Assembly: GCA_002356515.1 (NCBI GenBank)
Contig: AP017605.1
Span: 6,371,020 to 6,435,019, forward strand
DNA: 64,000 bases
Origin: Mesorhizobium loti
Lineage (GTDB): Bacteria > Pseudomonadota > Alphaproteobacteria > Rhizobiales > Rhizobiaceae
Direction: 5' to 3'
Positions within the stretch are counted from its first letter, which is position 1; every line of letters begins with the position of its first letter. Shown here one piece after another: positions 52,598 to 61,892 of this stretch. The notes under the pieces were generated by a model that did not search any database, was not told the origin of the DNA, and saw nothing but the letters and a program-made list of their open reading frames with translations. Made by a program: the position numbers and the translations under genes.

Positions 52598-52611
52598 TGA
52601 TCTGAATCATT
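52598..52611 (-). promoter_or_regulatory. FNR/FixK-type site
   Basis: TTGATCTGAATCAT matches TTGAT-N4-ATCAA except for the last base, 57 bp upstream of the first CBS-BON gene. Confidence 0.62.
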
Positions 52612-52694
52612 TCGAACCGCTAACCTCGCGGCTGAGAACCGGTGCCGCGATCATTGCGTCCCGACCATGCCGGAAGAGTCCACCATCGCATTCA

Positions 52695-52812
52695 CCACAA
52701 CGGCGTCTTGATTGCCGCCAGCGTGCTCGCCAAGCAGGACGAGTGCCATATATGCCGAAGAGAGTCGCCGACGACCTCAAGTCCAATGGGAAGTGGGAGG
52801 AAAGCAGAACCC
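52695..52812 (+). pseudogene. ccmE 3'-end remnant
   Basis: The plus strand encodes GVLIAASVLAKQDE in one frame and then YMPKRVADDLKSNGKWEES in another, matching the end of CcmE (HVFIADSVLAKHDQ / YMPKEVADGLKARGVWEQS). A frameshift near 52745 and His-to-Gln at the haem-attachment residue show that it is dead. No upstream ccmE part is present. The rest of the 52542-52850 interval, apart from the FNR/FixK-type site, shows no gene. Confidence 0.85.
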
Positions 52813-52850
52813 GGCACGGCTCGGCTTTGCGTTGCCGCCTTTTCTTGCAG

Positions 52851-53546
52851 CTACGAAACCATCGTGACCGAGAACGGATCTCTGCGGAAGTTGTCCCTCA
52901 CTTGCCGGACGCCGGCAACGTTTTCCGCCGCAACGATTGCTGCCTTGCGTTGACGCTCGTCGACAATAGCCCCCGTCAGTTCGACAACGCCCTCGCTGAC
53001 CCTGACATCAATCGAGTCACCACCACTCCACGATTGGCCCTGCAGTTCGGCAAGTATAGCCTTGCGGATCAGGCCGTCATCGGTTGACGTGGTGTCCTGT
53101 TTAGGCAGGGCACCGATCAGGACAAGCAGCAAATCAGTTCTTGTAATGATGCCGACGACCTTTTCCCGATCGACAATAGGCACGTTGTTGATGCGGTGTT
53201 GCATCATCAGGTCGACAATATCTGCAATCGAGGCGCTTGGAGGCGCGAAAATGACGTTTGTGGTCATCACCTCATGGACGATGCGTCCGTTCGAACGAAC
53301 ATAGTCGTTGGCGATTGTACCTGGCCCGAGATCAAACTCCAGCCAACGAGGACGCATCCGCTCAGTCCCAAGTTCCTCTCGGCGCAACAAGTCGCTTTTG
53401 CTTAAAATGCCAACCAGGGCACCGTCGCTATCCATCACGGGGAGGCAGCTGACTTTGCTTGAAAGCATGAGCTCGACCGCTTCAGTGATCGTCGCGTTCC
53501 CATCCGTCGTGATGACCGGCTTGGTCATTATGGCTTCGGCTAGCAT
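52851..53546 (-). CDS. CBS-pair protein with C-terminal BON domain
   Basis: A 231-residue paralogue of the preceding CBS-BON protein, with the same layout: CBS1 (AEAIMTKPVITTDGNATITEAVELML), CBS2 (VMTTNVIFAPPSASIADIVDLMM) and a BON domain (VRVSEGVVELTGAIVDERQRKAAIVAAENVAGV region). The ATG at 53546 is chosen because GGAGG precedes it. An FNR/FixK-type site 55 bp upstream overlaps the end of fixS. Together with the ccmE remnant it shows that a ccmE-CBS unit was duplicated. Confidence 0.88.
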   Translation of the reverse strand: MLAEAIMTKPVITTDGNATITEAVELMLSSKVSCLPVMDSDGALVGILSKSDLLRREELGTERMRPRWLEFDLGPGTIANDYVRSNGRIVHEVMTTNVIFAPPSASIADIVDLMMQHRINNVPIVDREKVVGIITRTDLLLVLIGALPKQDTTSTDDGLIRKAILAELQGQSWSGGDSIDVRVSEGVVELTGAIVDERQRKAAIVAAENVAGVRQVRDNFRRDPFSVTMVS

Positions 53547-53600
53547 TTTCACCCTCCGATTTTTCGTCAACAACAATGGGACATCGCGACCCGCGGCGCT

Positions 53601-53614
53601 TTGATCTGGGTCAC
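53601..53614 (-). promoter_or_regulatory. FNR/FixK-type site
   Basis: TTGATCTGGGTCAC has one mismatch at the last base; it lies 55 bp upstream of the second CBS-BON gene and overlaps the fixS stop codon. Confidence 0.55.
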
Positions 53615-53775
53615 TTGGAACGAGGGGCCGCGCCGTCATCGCGGTCGATGAGAATGCGCTCGGCGGCGCCATCGAGGTCCTCATACTGACCGCTTCTTAG
53701 GGCCCACAAAAAGCCGGCAAGTCCAAGGGCACCAAGAAAGAGTGCTACCGGGATGAGGTAGACGAGTGTGGTCAT
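53611..53775 (-). CDS. fixS: cbb3 oxidase assembly protein FixS/CcoS
   Basis: A 54-residue single-pass membrane protein: TTLVYLIPVALFLGALGLAGFLWAL is the helix, followed by the family's RSGQYEDLDGAAERIL. CcoS is needed for cofactor insertion into the cbb3 oxidase, probably with the copper ATPase. Its ATG overlaps the fixI stop by 4 bases (ATGA). It is the last gene of fixGHIS. Confidence 0.93.
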   Translation of the reverse strand: MTTLVYLIPVALFLGALGLAGFLWALRSGQYEDLDGAAERILIDRDDGAAPRSK

Positions 53776-56054
53776 GATGGTTGCGCCGCTACGTGTGTAC
53801 CTGCGCGCCGGCTTGGCTTTGTGCCGGCGAACGACAGACCCTTGAAGGCCTGCAGGCGCATGGCGTTTCCAATCACGATCAGGGATGAGGCGGACATCGC
53901 GATAGCCGCGATAAGTGGCGTCACATGTCCGGTGATGGCGATCGGAACGGCAATTGCGTTGTAGATGATCGCGATGGCAAGGTTCTGGCGGATCAGATGC
54001 TTGGCCTTGCGCGACACTTCGATGGCGAGCGGCACGGCGATAAGGCTCTCGCGCAGGAAGACGAAGTCAGCGACGTTGCGGCCGACATCGGCGGCCGTCG
54101 CCGGGGCGATCGAGACGTGAGCGACCGCAAGAGCTGGCGTGTCGTTGAGCCCGTCACCCACCATCAGCACCTTATGGCCCGCCCTCGTCAATGCCTCGAC
54201 GCATTCGACCTTGCCGGAGGGCAGGAGCGACGGGACGTAGTCCTCGATACCCAAAATGCCGGCAACTTCGCCGCAGGCCTTGGCGGTATCGCCAGACAGC
54301 ATCTGGATCGAAACGCCGCTGTCGTTCAGTTTCTCCAGCGCCAGCCTGGCATCGGCGCGCACGGCATCCTCGAATGCGAAAGTGGCGACGATCATCCCAT
54401 TCTTGGTCAGCACTGTCCCACCATAGCCGCCGGTTTTGCCTTCGCCGCCGGTCCTTGCCTTCCAGCCTGCCCAACCGCGGCGGCCAAGCCTCCACGTGTC
54501 GCCCTCGGTGACAGCCTCCATGCCGAAGCCCGGGTGCTCGCTCACCGCTTCGAGCCTGGGTTGTGCAGGGGAACTCGCAAAGCGCGCTATCGCCTTTGAA
54601 AAGGGATGGCGGGAATGCGTGGCCATGTCGGCCGCGATCGCCAGCATTGTCGGGTCGATGGACGAAGCGTTGATCAGCCTCGGTTGCCCCAGCGTCAGCG
54701 TTCCAGTCTTGTCGAACAGCGCGGTGTCGACCATGGCCAGACGCTCCATGGCCGAACCGTCCTTGACCATCACGCCGGCTTCGAACAGACGCCGCGCCGC
54801 GACAACCTGAACGATCGGCACGGCAAGACCCAGCGCGCATGGGCAGGTAATGATGAGAACCGCGATCGCGATCGTCATTGCCTGGTGCCAGTCGCCGGCT
54901 GCCGCCATCCAGCCGAGAAACGTCAAGAAGGCGGCAAGATGGACAACGGGTGCATAGAGGGCCGAGACCCGATCGGCAATCCTGCGGTATTTCGATCGAC
55001 CGCCCTCGGCGGCTTCCATCAACCGGACCATTTCCGCCAGGAAGGAATCCTTCGCGGCGGCTGTCGCTTCCATCATGAGGGGACCGGTGAGATTGAGCAT
55101 GCCGGCCTGGATGTGCGCGCCAGTCCCGACGGTCCTGGGCGTGCTCTCGCCTGAAACCAGCGAGCAGTCGAGATCCGAGGTACCGCCGAGAATGGTGCCG
55201 TCAACCGGGATTCGCTCTCCGGCCGCGATCAACAGCTGCATATGCGGCAGGATCTCGCCGACCGGCAAATATTCGCGGACGCCTTCACCGCGCAAAATGA
55301 CGGCGCCGCGCGGTGCCAGCCGCGATAGGCCGTTGACGGCCGTCCGCGCCCGCTCGCGCATGACGTGGTCGAGCGTGCGACCAATCAGCAAGAAGAACAG
55401 CAGCGATACGGAAGCATCAAAATAGGCGTGCTCACCGTGGTTGATGGTCTCGTAAAGGCTCATGGCGTAAGCCAGCGAAACGCCGACCGCGATCGGCACG
55501 TCCATGTTCATGCGGCCATGGCGGAGCGCGTTCGCCGCCGAACGGAAATAGATTCCACCGGCAAAGAACAGGGCCGGGACGGCGATCAGCGCCGAGACCC
55601 AGTGAAATAAGTCACGCGTCGCGCCCTGGGCGCCGGACCAGACCGAAACCGACAACAGCATGATGTTGCCAGCGGCAAAACCGGCGACCGCGACGGCGCG
55701 GATAAGTTCGGATAGCGCCTTGTCTTTCCCGACCACTTCGGGATCAAAGAGATGCGCCGGGTATCCCGAGCGGCCAAGGGTTGCGAACAAGGGCGGCACC
55801 TCGTCACCGTGCCAGCGCACCGATACGCGCTTCGTCGACAGGTTGACGCGAGCGCTTTCGACGTGCTCGAGCCTGGAGAGTGCCGTTTCGATCGTGTGGA
55901 TACAGGCCGCGCAATGAACGGACGGCACCGATAGGTCGGTCTGGTGGAGATCACCGCCGAGCGCTCGGCTCGCCAGTTTGATCTCGGCGCTGGATGGCAT
56001 GACGGCGATGGTATAGTCCAATGCCATTTCCGCGCCAGGCGCACAGCAGCTCAT
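53772..56054 (-). CDS. fixI: Copper-transporting P1B ATPase FixI/CcoI
   Basis: A 760-residue Cu+ ATPase required for copper supply to cbb3 oxidase. It has an N-terminal metal-binding domain with VHCAACIHTIE, the actuator SGESTPRT, the membrane metal site ITCPCALGLAVP (CPC), phosphorylation site ALFDKTGTLTLG and hinge MVGDGLNDTPALA. An extra Cys pair (SCCAPG) is at the very N-terminus. It overlaps fixH and fixS by 4 bases on each side. Confidence 0.96.
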   Translation of the reverse strand: MSCCAPGAEMALDYTIAVMPSSAEIKLASRALGGDLHQTDLSVPSVHCAACIHTIETALSRLEHVESARVNLSTKRVSVRWHGDEVPPLFATLGRSGYPAHLFDPEVVGKDKALSELIRAVAVAGFAAGNIMLLSVSVWSGAQGATRDLFHWVSALIAVPALFFAGGIYFRSAANALRHGRMNMDVPIAVGVSLAYAMSLYETINHGEHAYFDASVSLLFFLLIGRTLDHVMRERARTAVNGLSRLAPRGAVILRGEGVREYLPVGEILPHMQLLIAAGERIPVDGTILGGTSDLDCSLVSGESTPRTVGTGAHIQAGMLNLTGPLMMEATAAAKDSFLAEMVRLMEAAEGGRSKYRRIADRVSALYAPVVHLAAFLTFLGWMAAAGDWHQAMTIAIAVLIITCPCALGLAVPIVQVVAARRLFEAGVMVKDGSAMERLAMVDTALFDKTGTLTLGQPRLINASSIDPTMLAIAADMATHSRHPFSKAIARFASSPAQPRLEAVSEHPGFGMEAVTEGDTWRLGRRGWAGWKARTGGEGKTGGYGGTVLTKNGMIVATFAFEDAVRADARLALEKLNDSGVSIQMLSGDTAKACGEVAGILGIEDYVPSLLPSGKVECVEALTRAGHKVLMVGDGLNDTPALAVAHVSIAPATAADVGRNVADFVFLRESLIAVPLAIEVSRKAKHLIRQNLAIAIIYNAIAVPIAITGHVTPLIAAIAMSASSLIVIGNAMRLQAFKGLSFAGTKPSRRAGTHVAAQPS

Positions 56055-56548
56055 GGCATCGTTCCCTTCGAAATCATGATCCTGCGAACATCGCGATAGG
56101 GCTCGGCAAGGCCGGCGTCGGCATCGATCTCGACAATCCAGACACCGTCCCTCGGGGTATGCCGCGTACTGAATTCCTGACCTGGGCCTGCCGCCAGAAT
56201 GACAACCTTGTCCTCTGCCTCATATGCAGGATGGCGGAACAGCACCTTTACCGCGCGCAAGGTGACCGGCTTGCCGGTCGCGTCGGTCAAGGAATAGCCG
56301 ACCTCCCCGGAAGCGATCGTCAATTTGGCCGTCCAACCAAGGGCTGCCTGGGCGCGCCCCTCCCTGGCTTTTTGGTTGAATTGCTGGCTGGCGACGTAGG
56401 TGTTCTCGACCACCAGCCCGGTCCAGCTTGTGCTTGCTAGCGTTGCCATGGTGACGTTGACGCCGATGACGATAGCAAAGAACCCAACGATTGTGAGCAG
56501 CATGTGTTTGCCGGTGAATTCGCGGACTTTTTGCGGTTGGGCGCTCAC
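56051..56548 (-). CDS. fixH: cbb3 oxidase assembly protein FixH
   Basis: A 165-residue membrane-anchored protein with an N-terminal helix (HMLLTIVGFFAIVIGVNVTMATLA) and the conserved SWTGLVVENTYVASQQFN. The rest is a periplasmic beta domain. FixH/CcoH stabilises cbb3 assembly intermediates. It overlaps fixG and fixI by 4 bases each, as usual in fixGHIS. Confidence 0.94.
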   Translation of the reverse strand: MSAQPQKVREFTGKHMLLTIVGFFAIVIGVNVTMATLASTSWTGLVVENTYVASQQFNQKAREGRAQAALGWTAKLTIASGEVGYSLTDATGKPVTLRAVKVLFRHPAYEAEDKVVILAAGPGQEFSTRHTPRDGVWIVEIDADAGLAEPYRDVRRIMISKGTMP

Positions 56549-58110
56549 TTGGCGATCTCCGGTGCGTTGAATGTGGCGGTGTATTCGGCGGTCTCGACGC
56601 CGGCCTGGTCCCTGATCCGGAAGGTGAATGTCTGCGCGGCGCTTGCGATCTGCCCCGCAGGCTGGCGCACAAAGACCTTGAGCATCTTCAACCGGTCAGG
56701 GTCGGCCACTGTCGTAAACGACCGGGCCGCCGGGAGATCGATACCAACAGCATTCATTTCGGCGCCCGGCAGCCCTTGCAGGCTGACCTCGATCGTCCGC
56801 GGCTCTGGGATCATGTTCAACAGCTTGACGGTATAGCCGTTGCGTATCGAGCCATCCGACAAGGTAACGAATTGCGGATTGCGGTCATGCAGGACATTGA
56901 GTTCGAGACGGTCGCGCGTTAGCACCGAATAGACCAGAGCGAGTCCGATCGCCGACCATGTGCCGAGATAGATGTATGTGCGCAGCCGGAAGATGTTGCG
57001 CAGATGGAAGTGGGCCAGGCCGTCGGCGAACGTCCCCTTGGCCGTCCTGACGAGAGCCGGGTTCACCGGCTTGGTGCCGCCGGCGGTCGCCAGCGACATG
57101 TTGGCGTTGTAGTCCGAAAGCGTTGCATAGGCGATCAGGCCGCGTTCGCGGCCAAGCTTGTCCATGACGCCGTCGCAGGCGTCGATGCACAGCGCGCAGG
57201 TGATGCACTCCAACTGCTGGCCGTCGCGGATATCGATCCCCATCGGGCAGACCGCCACACAGGCATTGCAGTCCACGCAGTCGCCCACCGATTGTCCGGC
57301 GGCCAGGCTCTTCTTGGCATGCCGCGTCCTCGGCTCGCCGCGCCAGTCATTGTAGGTGACGGTCAGCGAGTTTTCATCCAACATGGCGGCCTGGATGCGC
57401 GGCCATGGGCACATATAGGTGCAAACCTGCTCGCGCATGAGCCCGCCAAACGTGTAGGTGGTGGCGGTCAGTATGAGAATGGTCACATAGGCGACAGGGG
57501 CGGCGGTGCCCCTTGCCACGTCCATGGCAAGCGTTGGCGCGTCGGCGAAATAGAATACCCAGGCGCCGCCGGTTGCGGCTGCTATCAACAGCCAGATGGC
57601 GTGCTTGGATATGCGCAACATGAGCTTTCGCGCGCTCCATGGCGCGGCGTCGAGCTTGATGCGGGCGTTGCGGTCACCTTCGATAGCGCGTTCGACAACC
57701 AGGAACAGGTCGACCCAGACCGTCTGTGGGCAGGCATAGCCGCACCAGGCGCGCCCGATCGTGGAGGTGACGAGGAAAAGGCCGACGCCTGCCATCATCA
57801 GCAGTCCGGCGACGTAATAGAATTCCTGCGGCCAGATCTCGATGAAGAAGAAATAGAAGCGGCGGTTGGCCAGATCGAGAAGAACCGCCTGGTTGGGGGC
57901 AAAGGCGCCGCGATCCCATCGCAGCCAGGGCGTCAGGTAATAGATGCCGAGCGTGATCGCCATCACCAGCCATTTGAACTGACGGAAACGCCCGGTGGCC
58001 CGCTTGGGGAATATCTTCTTGCGCGCGGCATAGAGGGGCTGTCGCGTCTTGGCCGAGTTGACCGCCTCGGCCTCGAGCCGTTCGACCTGCGTTTGATCCA
58101 ACACCTGCAT
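56545..58110 (-). CDS. fixG: cbb3 oxidase accessory ferredoxin-type protein FixG/CcoG
   Basis: A 521-residue membrane protein with about five N-terminal membrane segments, two [4Fe-4S]-type cysteine clusters (CVDCNACVAVCPMGIDI and CITCALCIDACD) and a C-terminal periplasmic Ig-like domain. It also has CTYMCPWPRIQ. CcoG is a cupric reductase for oxidase assembly. The start is uncertain: ATG 58110 has GGAGA very close, a GTG two codons later is better spaced, and a TTG lies seven codons upstream. Confidence 0.94.
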   Translation of the reverse strand: MQVLDQTQVERLEAEAVNSAKTRQPLYAARKKIFPKRATGRFRQFKWLVMAITLGIYYLTPWLRWDRGAFAPNQAVLLDLANRRFYFFFIEIWPQEFYYVAGLLMMAGVGLFLVTSTIGRAWCGYACPQTVWVDLFLVVERAIEGDRNARIKLDAAPWSARKLMLRISKHAIWLLIAAATGGAWVFYFADAPTLAMDVARGTAAPVAYVTILILTATTYTFGGLMREQVCTYMCPWPRIQAAMLDENSLTVTYNDWRGEPRTRHAKKSLAAGQSVGDCVDCNACVAVCPMGIDIRDGQQLECITCALCIDACDGVMDKLGRERGLIAYATLSDYNANMSLATAGGTKPVNPALVRTAKGTFADGLAHFHLRNIFRLRTYIYLGTWSAIGLALVYSVLTRDRLELNVLHDRNPQFVTLSDGSIRNGYTVKLLNMIPEPRTIEVSLQGLPGAEMNAVGIDLPAARSFTTVADPDRLKMLKVFVRQPAGQIASAAQTFTFRIRDQAGVETAEYTATFNAPEIAK

Positions 58111-58172
58111 TCTCCAACGGGGCAACGACAATGCCTGGCGGATGTTCTAGCCGCCGGTCACGCCGCACCGCG

Positions 58173-58186
58173 TTGATGCAGGTCAA
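58173..58186 (-). promoter_or_regulatory. FNR/FixK-type site for fixGHIS
   Basis: TTGATGCAGGTCAA lies 62 bp upstream of fixG and between it and the fixNOQP terminator, so fixGHIS has its own oxygen-controlled promoter. Confidence 0.8.
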
Positions 58187-58206
58187 AGCGCGGGTGGAAA
58201 CAGATC

Positions 58207-58230
58207 GAGGCCCGGCGCTAGCCGGGCCTC
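58207..58230 (-). terminator. Terminator of fixNOQP
   Basis: A perfect hairpin with GAGGCCCGGC/GCCGGGCCTC arms and a 4-base loop lies 41 bases past the fixP stop; on the minus strand it is followed by GATCTGTTT. Confidence 0.75.
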
Positions 58231-58271
58231 GTCGCCTGTACGGTAAGGGCCAGAGAATAGACCCCCGTTTT

Positions 58272-59135
58272 CTATTCTCCACCGCCAAGCGAATGCACAT
58301 AGACCGCCAGCTCCTTGACCTTGGTATCGCCCAGGCGACCAAGCCAGGCCGGCATGACGCCGTGCTTGGGCGCACGCACTTGCGCGGCGATGGCCGTCTC
58401 GCCCGATCCATAGAGCCAGATGGCGTCGGTCAGGTCGGGTGCGCCAAACTCCTTGTTACCCTTGGCGTTGGCGCCGTGGCAGGCCACGCAATTGTCCGCG
58501 AAGACCTTGGCGCCGGGCGTGACCAGGCTCGCATCCCCGACCTTGCCCGAGAGGCTGGCAACATAGGCGCTGACCTGAGCGATCTGGTCAGGCGTAATGA
58601 TGTCGGCGAAAACGGGCATCTCAGATTGCCTTGTGTCCGGGTCGGACGTGAAGCGGATGCCATGCATGATCGTCTGCTGGATCTGGTCGGGCTTCCCGCC
58701 CCATAGCCAGTCGTCGTCGTTGAGGTTCGGAAAGCCCTTCGATCCTTGCGCGCCCGAGCCATGGCACTGGACGCAATTGACCTTGAACGTGGCTGCGCCG
58801 GCCGCAACCGCGAATTCGCGCAACGCGTCGTCACTCAAGATTTCCGAAACGGACTTGTCCTGGATGGCGGTGACAAATTTGCCTTTGGCTGCTTCCGCAG
58901 CGGCGAGCTCATTCTTCACCTCGTTGCGGGAGGAATAGCCCAGAACGCCCTTCGTCGCCGACGACAGCAATGGCCAAGCCGGATAGGCGATCATGTAACC
59001 GATCGCCCATGCGATGGTAATGTAGAAGGTTATCACCCACCAGCGAGGAAGCGGGTTGTTGAGTTCCTTGATGCCATCCCACTCATGACCGGTGGTCGGG
59101 ATGCCCGACACGTCATCAATGTGTTCTGAGCTCAT
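58272..59135 (-). CDS. fixP: cbb3 oxidase di-haem subunit FixP/CcoP
   Basis: A 287-residue subunit III. An N-terminal membrane helix (WWVITFYITIAWAIGYMIAYP) anchors two cytochrome c domains with haem sites CVQCH and CVACH and Met ligands in SEMPVFAD and GVMPAWL. It passes electrons from the bc1 complex or soluble cytochromes to FixO/FixN. It begins 2 bases after the fixQ stop and ends the operon before a strong hairpin. Confidence 0.96.
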   Translation of the reverse strand: MSSEHIDDVSGIPTTGHEWDGIKELNNPLPRWWVITFYITIAWAIGYMIAYPAWPLLSSATKGVLGYSSRNEVKNELAAAEAAKGKFVTAIQDKSVSEILSDDALREFAVAAGAATFKVNCVQCHGSGAQGSKGFPNLNDDDWLWGGKPDQIQQTIMHGIRFTSDPDTRQSEMPVFADIITPDQIAQVSAYVASLSGKVGDASLVTPGAKVFADNCVACHGANAKGNKEFGAPDLTDAIWLYGSGETAIAAQVRAPKHGVMPAWLGRLGDTKVKELAVYVHSLGGGE

Positions 59136-59137
59136 GA

Positions 59138-59287
59138 TCAGTCGTCCTTGAGGGGAATGCGGGCGGCTTCATCGGCTTGGCTGCGACCACCCGGTCGCAG
59201 CGCGAAGCCAACGCAGCCGACGAAAAAAAGCGCCATGACGAGCAGTCCCCAACTGTCGGCGAACTCCCGCATCAGATTGTAGTCCAT
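59138..59287 (-). CDS. fixQ: cbb3 oxidase small subunit FixQ/CcoQ
   Basis: A 49-residue single-pass protein, DYNLMREFADSWGLLVMALFFVG followed by a short cytoplasmic tail (ADEAARIPLKDD). CcoQ stabilises FixP in the complex. It lies 12 bases behind fixO and 2 bases ahead of fixP; GGAGAACGACCC precedes the ATG. Confidence 0.93.
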   Translation of the reverse strand: MDYNLMREFADSWGLLVMALFFVGCVGFALRPGGRSQADEAARIPLKDD

Positions 59288-59299
59288 GGGTCGTTCTCC

Positions 59300-60031
59300 T
59301 TAGCGATAGCCGGCAGCTTCGTCGTAGTTCTTGAAATCGACGAGGGTACCGAGCATTTGGAGATAGGCCACGAGGGCATCCATCTCGGTGACCTGCTGGG
59401 GATTGCCGTCGAAGTCGCCGACCTTGGCCTTTGGATAGCGCTTTTCCAGGCCAGACGTGTCGGCATTGGGGTCGGCCTGCGCCATGAGATCAGCATTGGC
59501 GTTGGCGATCATGTCATCGGAATAGGGAACACCGACGCGCGCGTTCGCAATGAGATGCGTCGAGAAGTCCTTCACCTCGATCCGCTTGTCCTTCAGGAAC
59601 GCGTATTTCGGCATGATCGATTCCGGCACCACCGAGCGCGGATCGCTAAGATGCTGGACGTGCCAGTCGTTCGAGTAGCGGTCGCCGACCCGGGCAAGGT
59701 CAGGGCCGGTGCGTTTTGAGCCCCACTGGAACGGGTGATCGTACATCGACTCGGCCGCCAGGCTGTAGTGGCCGTAACGCTCGACCTCGTCGCGGAAGGG
59801 CCTGATCATCTGGCTGTGGCAGAGGTAGCAACCTTCTCGCACATAGATGTTGCGGCCGGCGAGTTCGAGCGGCGAATAGGGCCGCATGCCATCGACCTTC
59901 TCGATGGTATTGTCGAGGTAGAAGAGCGGCGCGATTTCGACGATACCGCCGACTGTCACGACCAGCAACGATCCGACGAGAAGCAGGGTGGCGTTCTTCT
60001 CGATGATCGCGTGTTTGTCCATCAAGGCCAT
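59300..60031 (-). CDS. fixO: cbb3 oxidase monohaem subunit FixO/CcoO
   Basis: A 243-residue subunit II. One N-terminal membrane helix ([21 protein letters not shown]) is followed by the haem site [13 protein letters not shown] and the family blocks [31 protein letters not shown] and [10 protein letters not shown], which supplies a Met ligand. It starts about 10 bases after fixN. Confidence 0.96.
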   Translation of the reverse strand: MALMDKHAIIEKNATLLLVGSLLVVTVGGIVEIAPLFYLDNTIEKVDGMRPYSPLELAGRNIYVREGCYLCHSQMIRPFRDEVERYGHYSLAAESMYDHPFQWGSKRTGPDLARVGDRYSNDWHVQHLSDPRSVVPESIMPKYAFLKDKRIEVKDFSTHLIANARVGVPYSDDMIANANADLMAQADPNADTSGLEKRYPKAKVGDFDGNPQQVTEMDALVAYLQMLGTLVDFKNYDEAAGYR

Positions 60032-60041
60032 GTCTGGCTCC

Positions 60042-61652
60042 TCATTCGGCTGGCTGGAGGGCGGGCTCGGAGCCCGGCAATGATTGCTCCTCGCGCTGGT
60101 GGCCGAGGATGGTCATGGTGATGTTCCAGGCCATGAGAAGGGCGCCGGAGAGATACATGGCGCCGCCGATGGCGCGCATGACGTAGTAGGGATGCATGGC
60201 GGCCACGGTTTCGGCGAAGGAGTAGACCAGGAAGCCCTGCTCGTCGTATTCACGCCACATCAGGCCCTGCATGATGCCGGAAACCCACATGACCGCGGCG
60301 TAGACGACGATCCCAAGTGTCGCCAGCCAGAAGTGCCAGGTGACCAGCCGCAGCGAATAGAGACGTTCACGGTTCCAGAGCTTCGGCACCATGTAATAGA
60401 TCGCGCCGAATGAGATCATGCCGACCCAGCCGAGCGCGCCGGAATGGACATGGCCGATGGTCCAGTCCGTATAGTGCGACAGCGAGTTGACCGTCTTGAT
60501 CGACATCATCGGGCCTTCGAAGGTCGACATGCCGTAGAAGGCGATGGCCATCACCATCATGCGGATGATCGGGTCGGTGCGGATTTTGTCCCAGGCGCCG
60601 GACAGCGTCATCAGGCCATTGATCATGCCGCCCCAGGAAGGCATCCACAGCATGATTGAGAACACCATGCCAAGCGTCTGCGCCCAGTCGGGCAGGGCGG
60701 TGTAGTGCAGGTGATGCGGCCCGGCCCAGATGTAGAGGAAGATGATCGCCCAGAAGTGGATGATCGACAGCCGGTAGGAATAGACCGGTCGGTTCGCCTG
60801 CTTGGGCACGAAGTAATACATCATGCCGAGGAAGCCGGCGGTGAGGAAGAAGCCGACGGCGTTGTGGCCATACCACCATTGCGTCAGGGCGTCTTGCACG
60901 CCGGAAAAGGCGGAATAACTTTTCGAGCCCAGGAACGAGGCCGGCATCGACAGGTTGTTGACCACGTGCAGCATCGCGATGGTCACGATGAAGGACAGGT
61001 AGAACCAGTTGGCGACGTAGATGTGCGGTTCCTTGCGCTTCAGGATCGTGCCGAGGAACAAGATGAGATAAGCGACCCAGACGATGGTCAGCCAGATATC
61101 CACATACCATTCGGGTTCGGCATATTCGCGGCTTTCGGTGATGCCGAGCAGATAGCCGGTCGCGGCCATGACAATGAAGAGCTGATAGCCCCAGAAGACA
61201 AACCAGGCGAGATTGCCGCCGAACAAGCGGGCACGGCAGGTGCGTTGTACGACATACAACGACGTGCAAAGCAGCGCGTTGCCGCCGAAGGCAAAGACCA
61301 CGCCGGATGTGTGCAGCGGCCGCAAGCGGCCGAAGTTGAGCCATGGCTGGATGTTGAGGTCTGGGTAGGCAAGCTGCAGAGCAATGACGACGCCGACAAG
61401 CATGCCGACAACGCCCCAGAACATGGTGGCGATGGCGCCGTAACGGATCGGCCCATCCATATAGGCCGAAGGGTCGACCGGAACCTCCGGCTTGAAATCC
61501 GTGTTGCGCAGGAGGATGGCGGTGAAGCCGGCCAGCACGAGGAACAACACCCACATGTGCTGACGGAACGGCGCATCGACGCCGAAGCCCGCGGCGACAA
61601 ATGCCCCGAACGCAAACAGGCTTAGAAGGAAAATCTCTCTGCCAAACTTCAT
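60042..61652 (-). CDS. fixN: cbb3 oxidase catalytic subunit FixN/CcoN
   Basis: A 536-residue haem-copper oxidase subunit I with about twelve membrane helices. The CuB/haem histidines lie in [19 protein letters not shown] and [15 protein letters not shown], and in the [15 protein letters not shown] block. The cbb3-type Tyr of [19 protein letters not shown] is present. It gives high-affinity oxygen reduction and leads fixNOQP. The FNR/FixK-type site 75 bp upstream is exactly where expected. Confidence 0.97.
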   Translation of the reverse strand: MKFGREIFLLSLFAFGAFVAAGFGVDAPFRQHMWVLFLVLAGFTAILLRNTDFKPEVPVDPSAYMDGPIRYGAIATMFWGVVGMLVGVVIALQLAYPDLNIQPWLNFGRLRPLHTSGVVFAFGGNALLCTSLYVVQRTCRARLFGGNLAWFVFWGYQLFIVMAATGYLLGITESREYAEPEWYVDIWLTIVWVAYLILFLGTILKRKEPHIYVANWFYLSFIVTIAMLHVVNNLSMPASFLGSKSYSAFSGVQDALTQWWYGHNAVGFFLTAGFLGMMYYFVPKQANRPVYSYRLSIIHFWAIIFLYIWAGPHHLHYTALPDWAQTLGMVFSIMLWMPSWGGMINGLMTLSGAWDKIRTDPIIRMMVMAIAFYGMSTFEGPMMSIKTVNSLSHYTDWTIGHVHSGALGWVGMISFGAIYYMVPKLWNRERLYSLRLVTWHFWLATLGIVVYAAVMWVSGIMQGLMWREYDEQGFLVYSFAETVAAMHPYYVMRAIGGAMYLSGALLMAWNITMTILGHQREEQSLPGSEPALQPAE

Positions 61653-61726
61653 CGCAAGTCCCCATCTCGAATGGCCGGCAGAATGACCGCCGACAACACC
61701 AATTCGGAATTCTGGTCCCCGCGGCC

Positions 61727-61740
61727 TTGATCCAGGTCAA
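61727..61740 (-). promoter_or_regulatory. FNR/FixK-type site for fixNOQP
   Basis: TTGATCCAGGTCAA lies 74 bp upstream of the fixN ATG, the usual anaerobox position in rhizobia. Confidence 0.85.
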
Positions 61741-61892
61741 ACGCAGGCTGCTTTTTTGATTGAAGGTCACCAGAATCCGCCACCAAACCCGAAGCGTCGA
61801 CCGCGAGGCGGCAACGCGCGACCGGCAGTGCCGAAGGCACGCAATTCCGAGAAGCCGGGACAGGCTGCGGAAGAGAAGCCGTAGTGCGCCGT

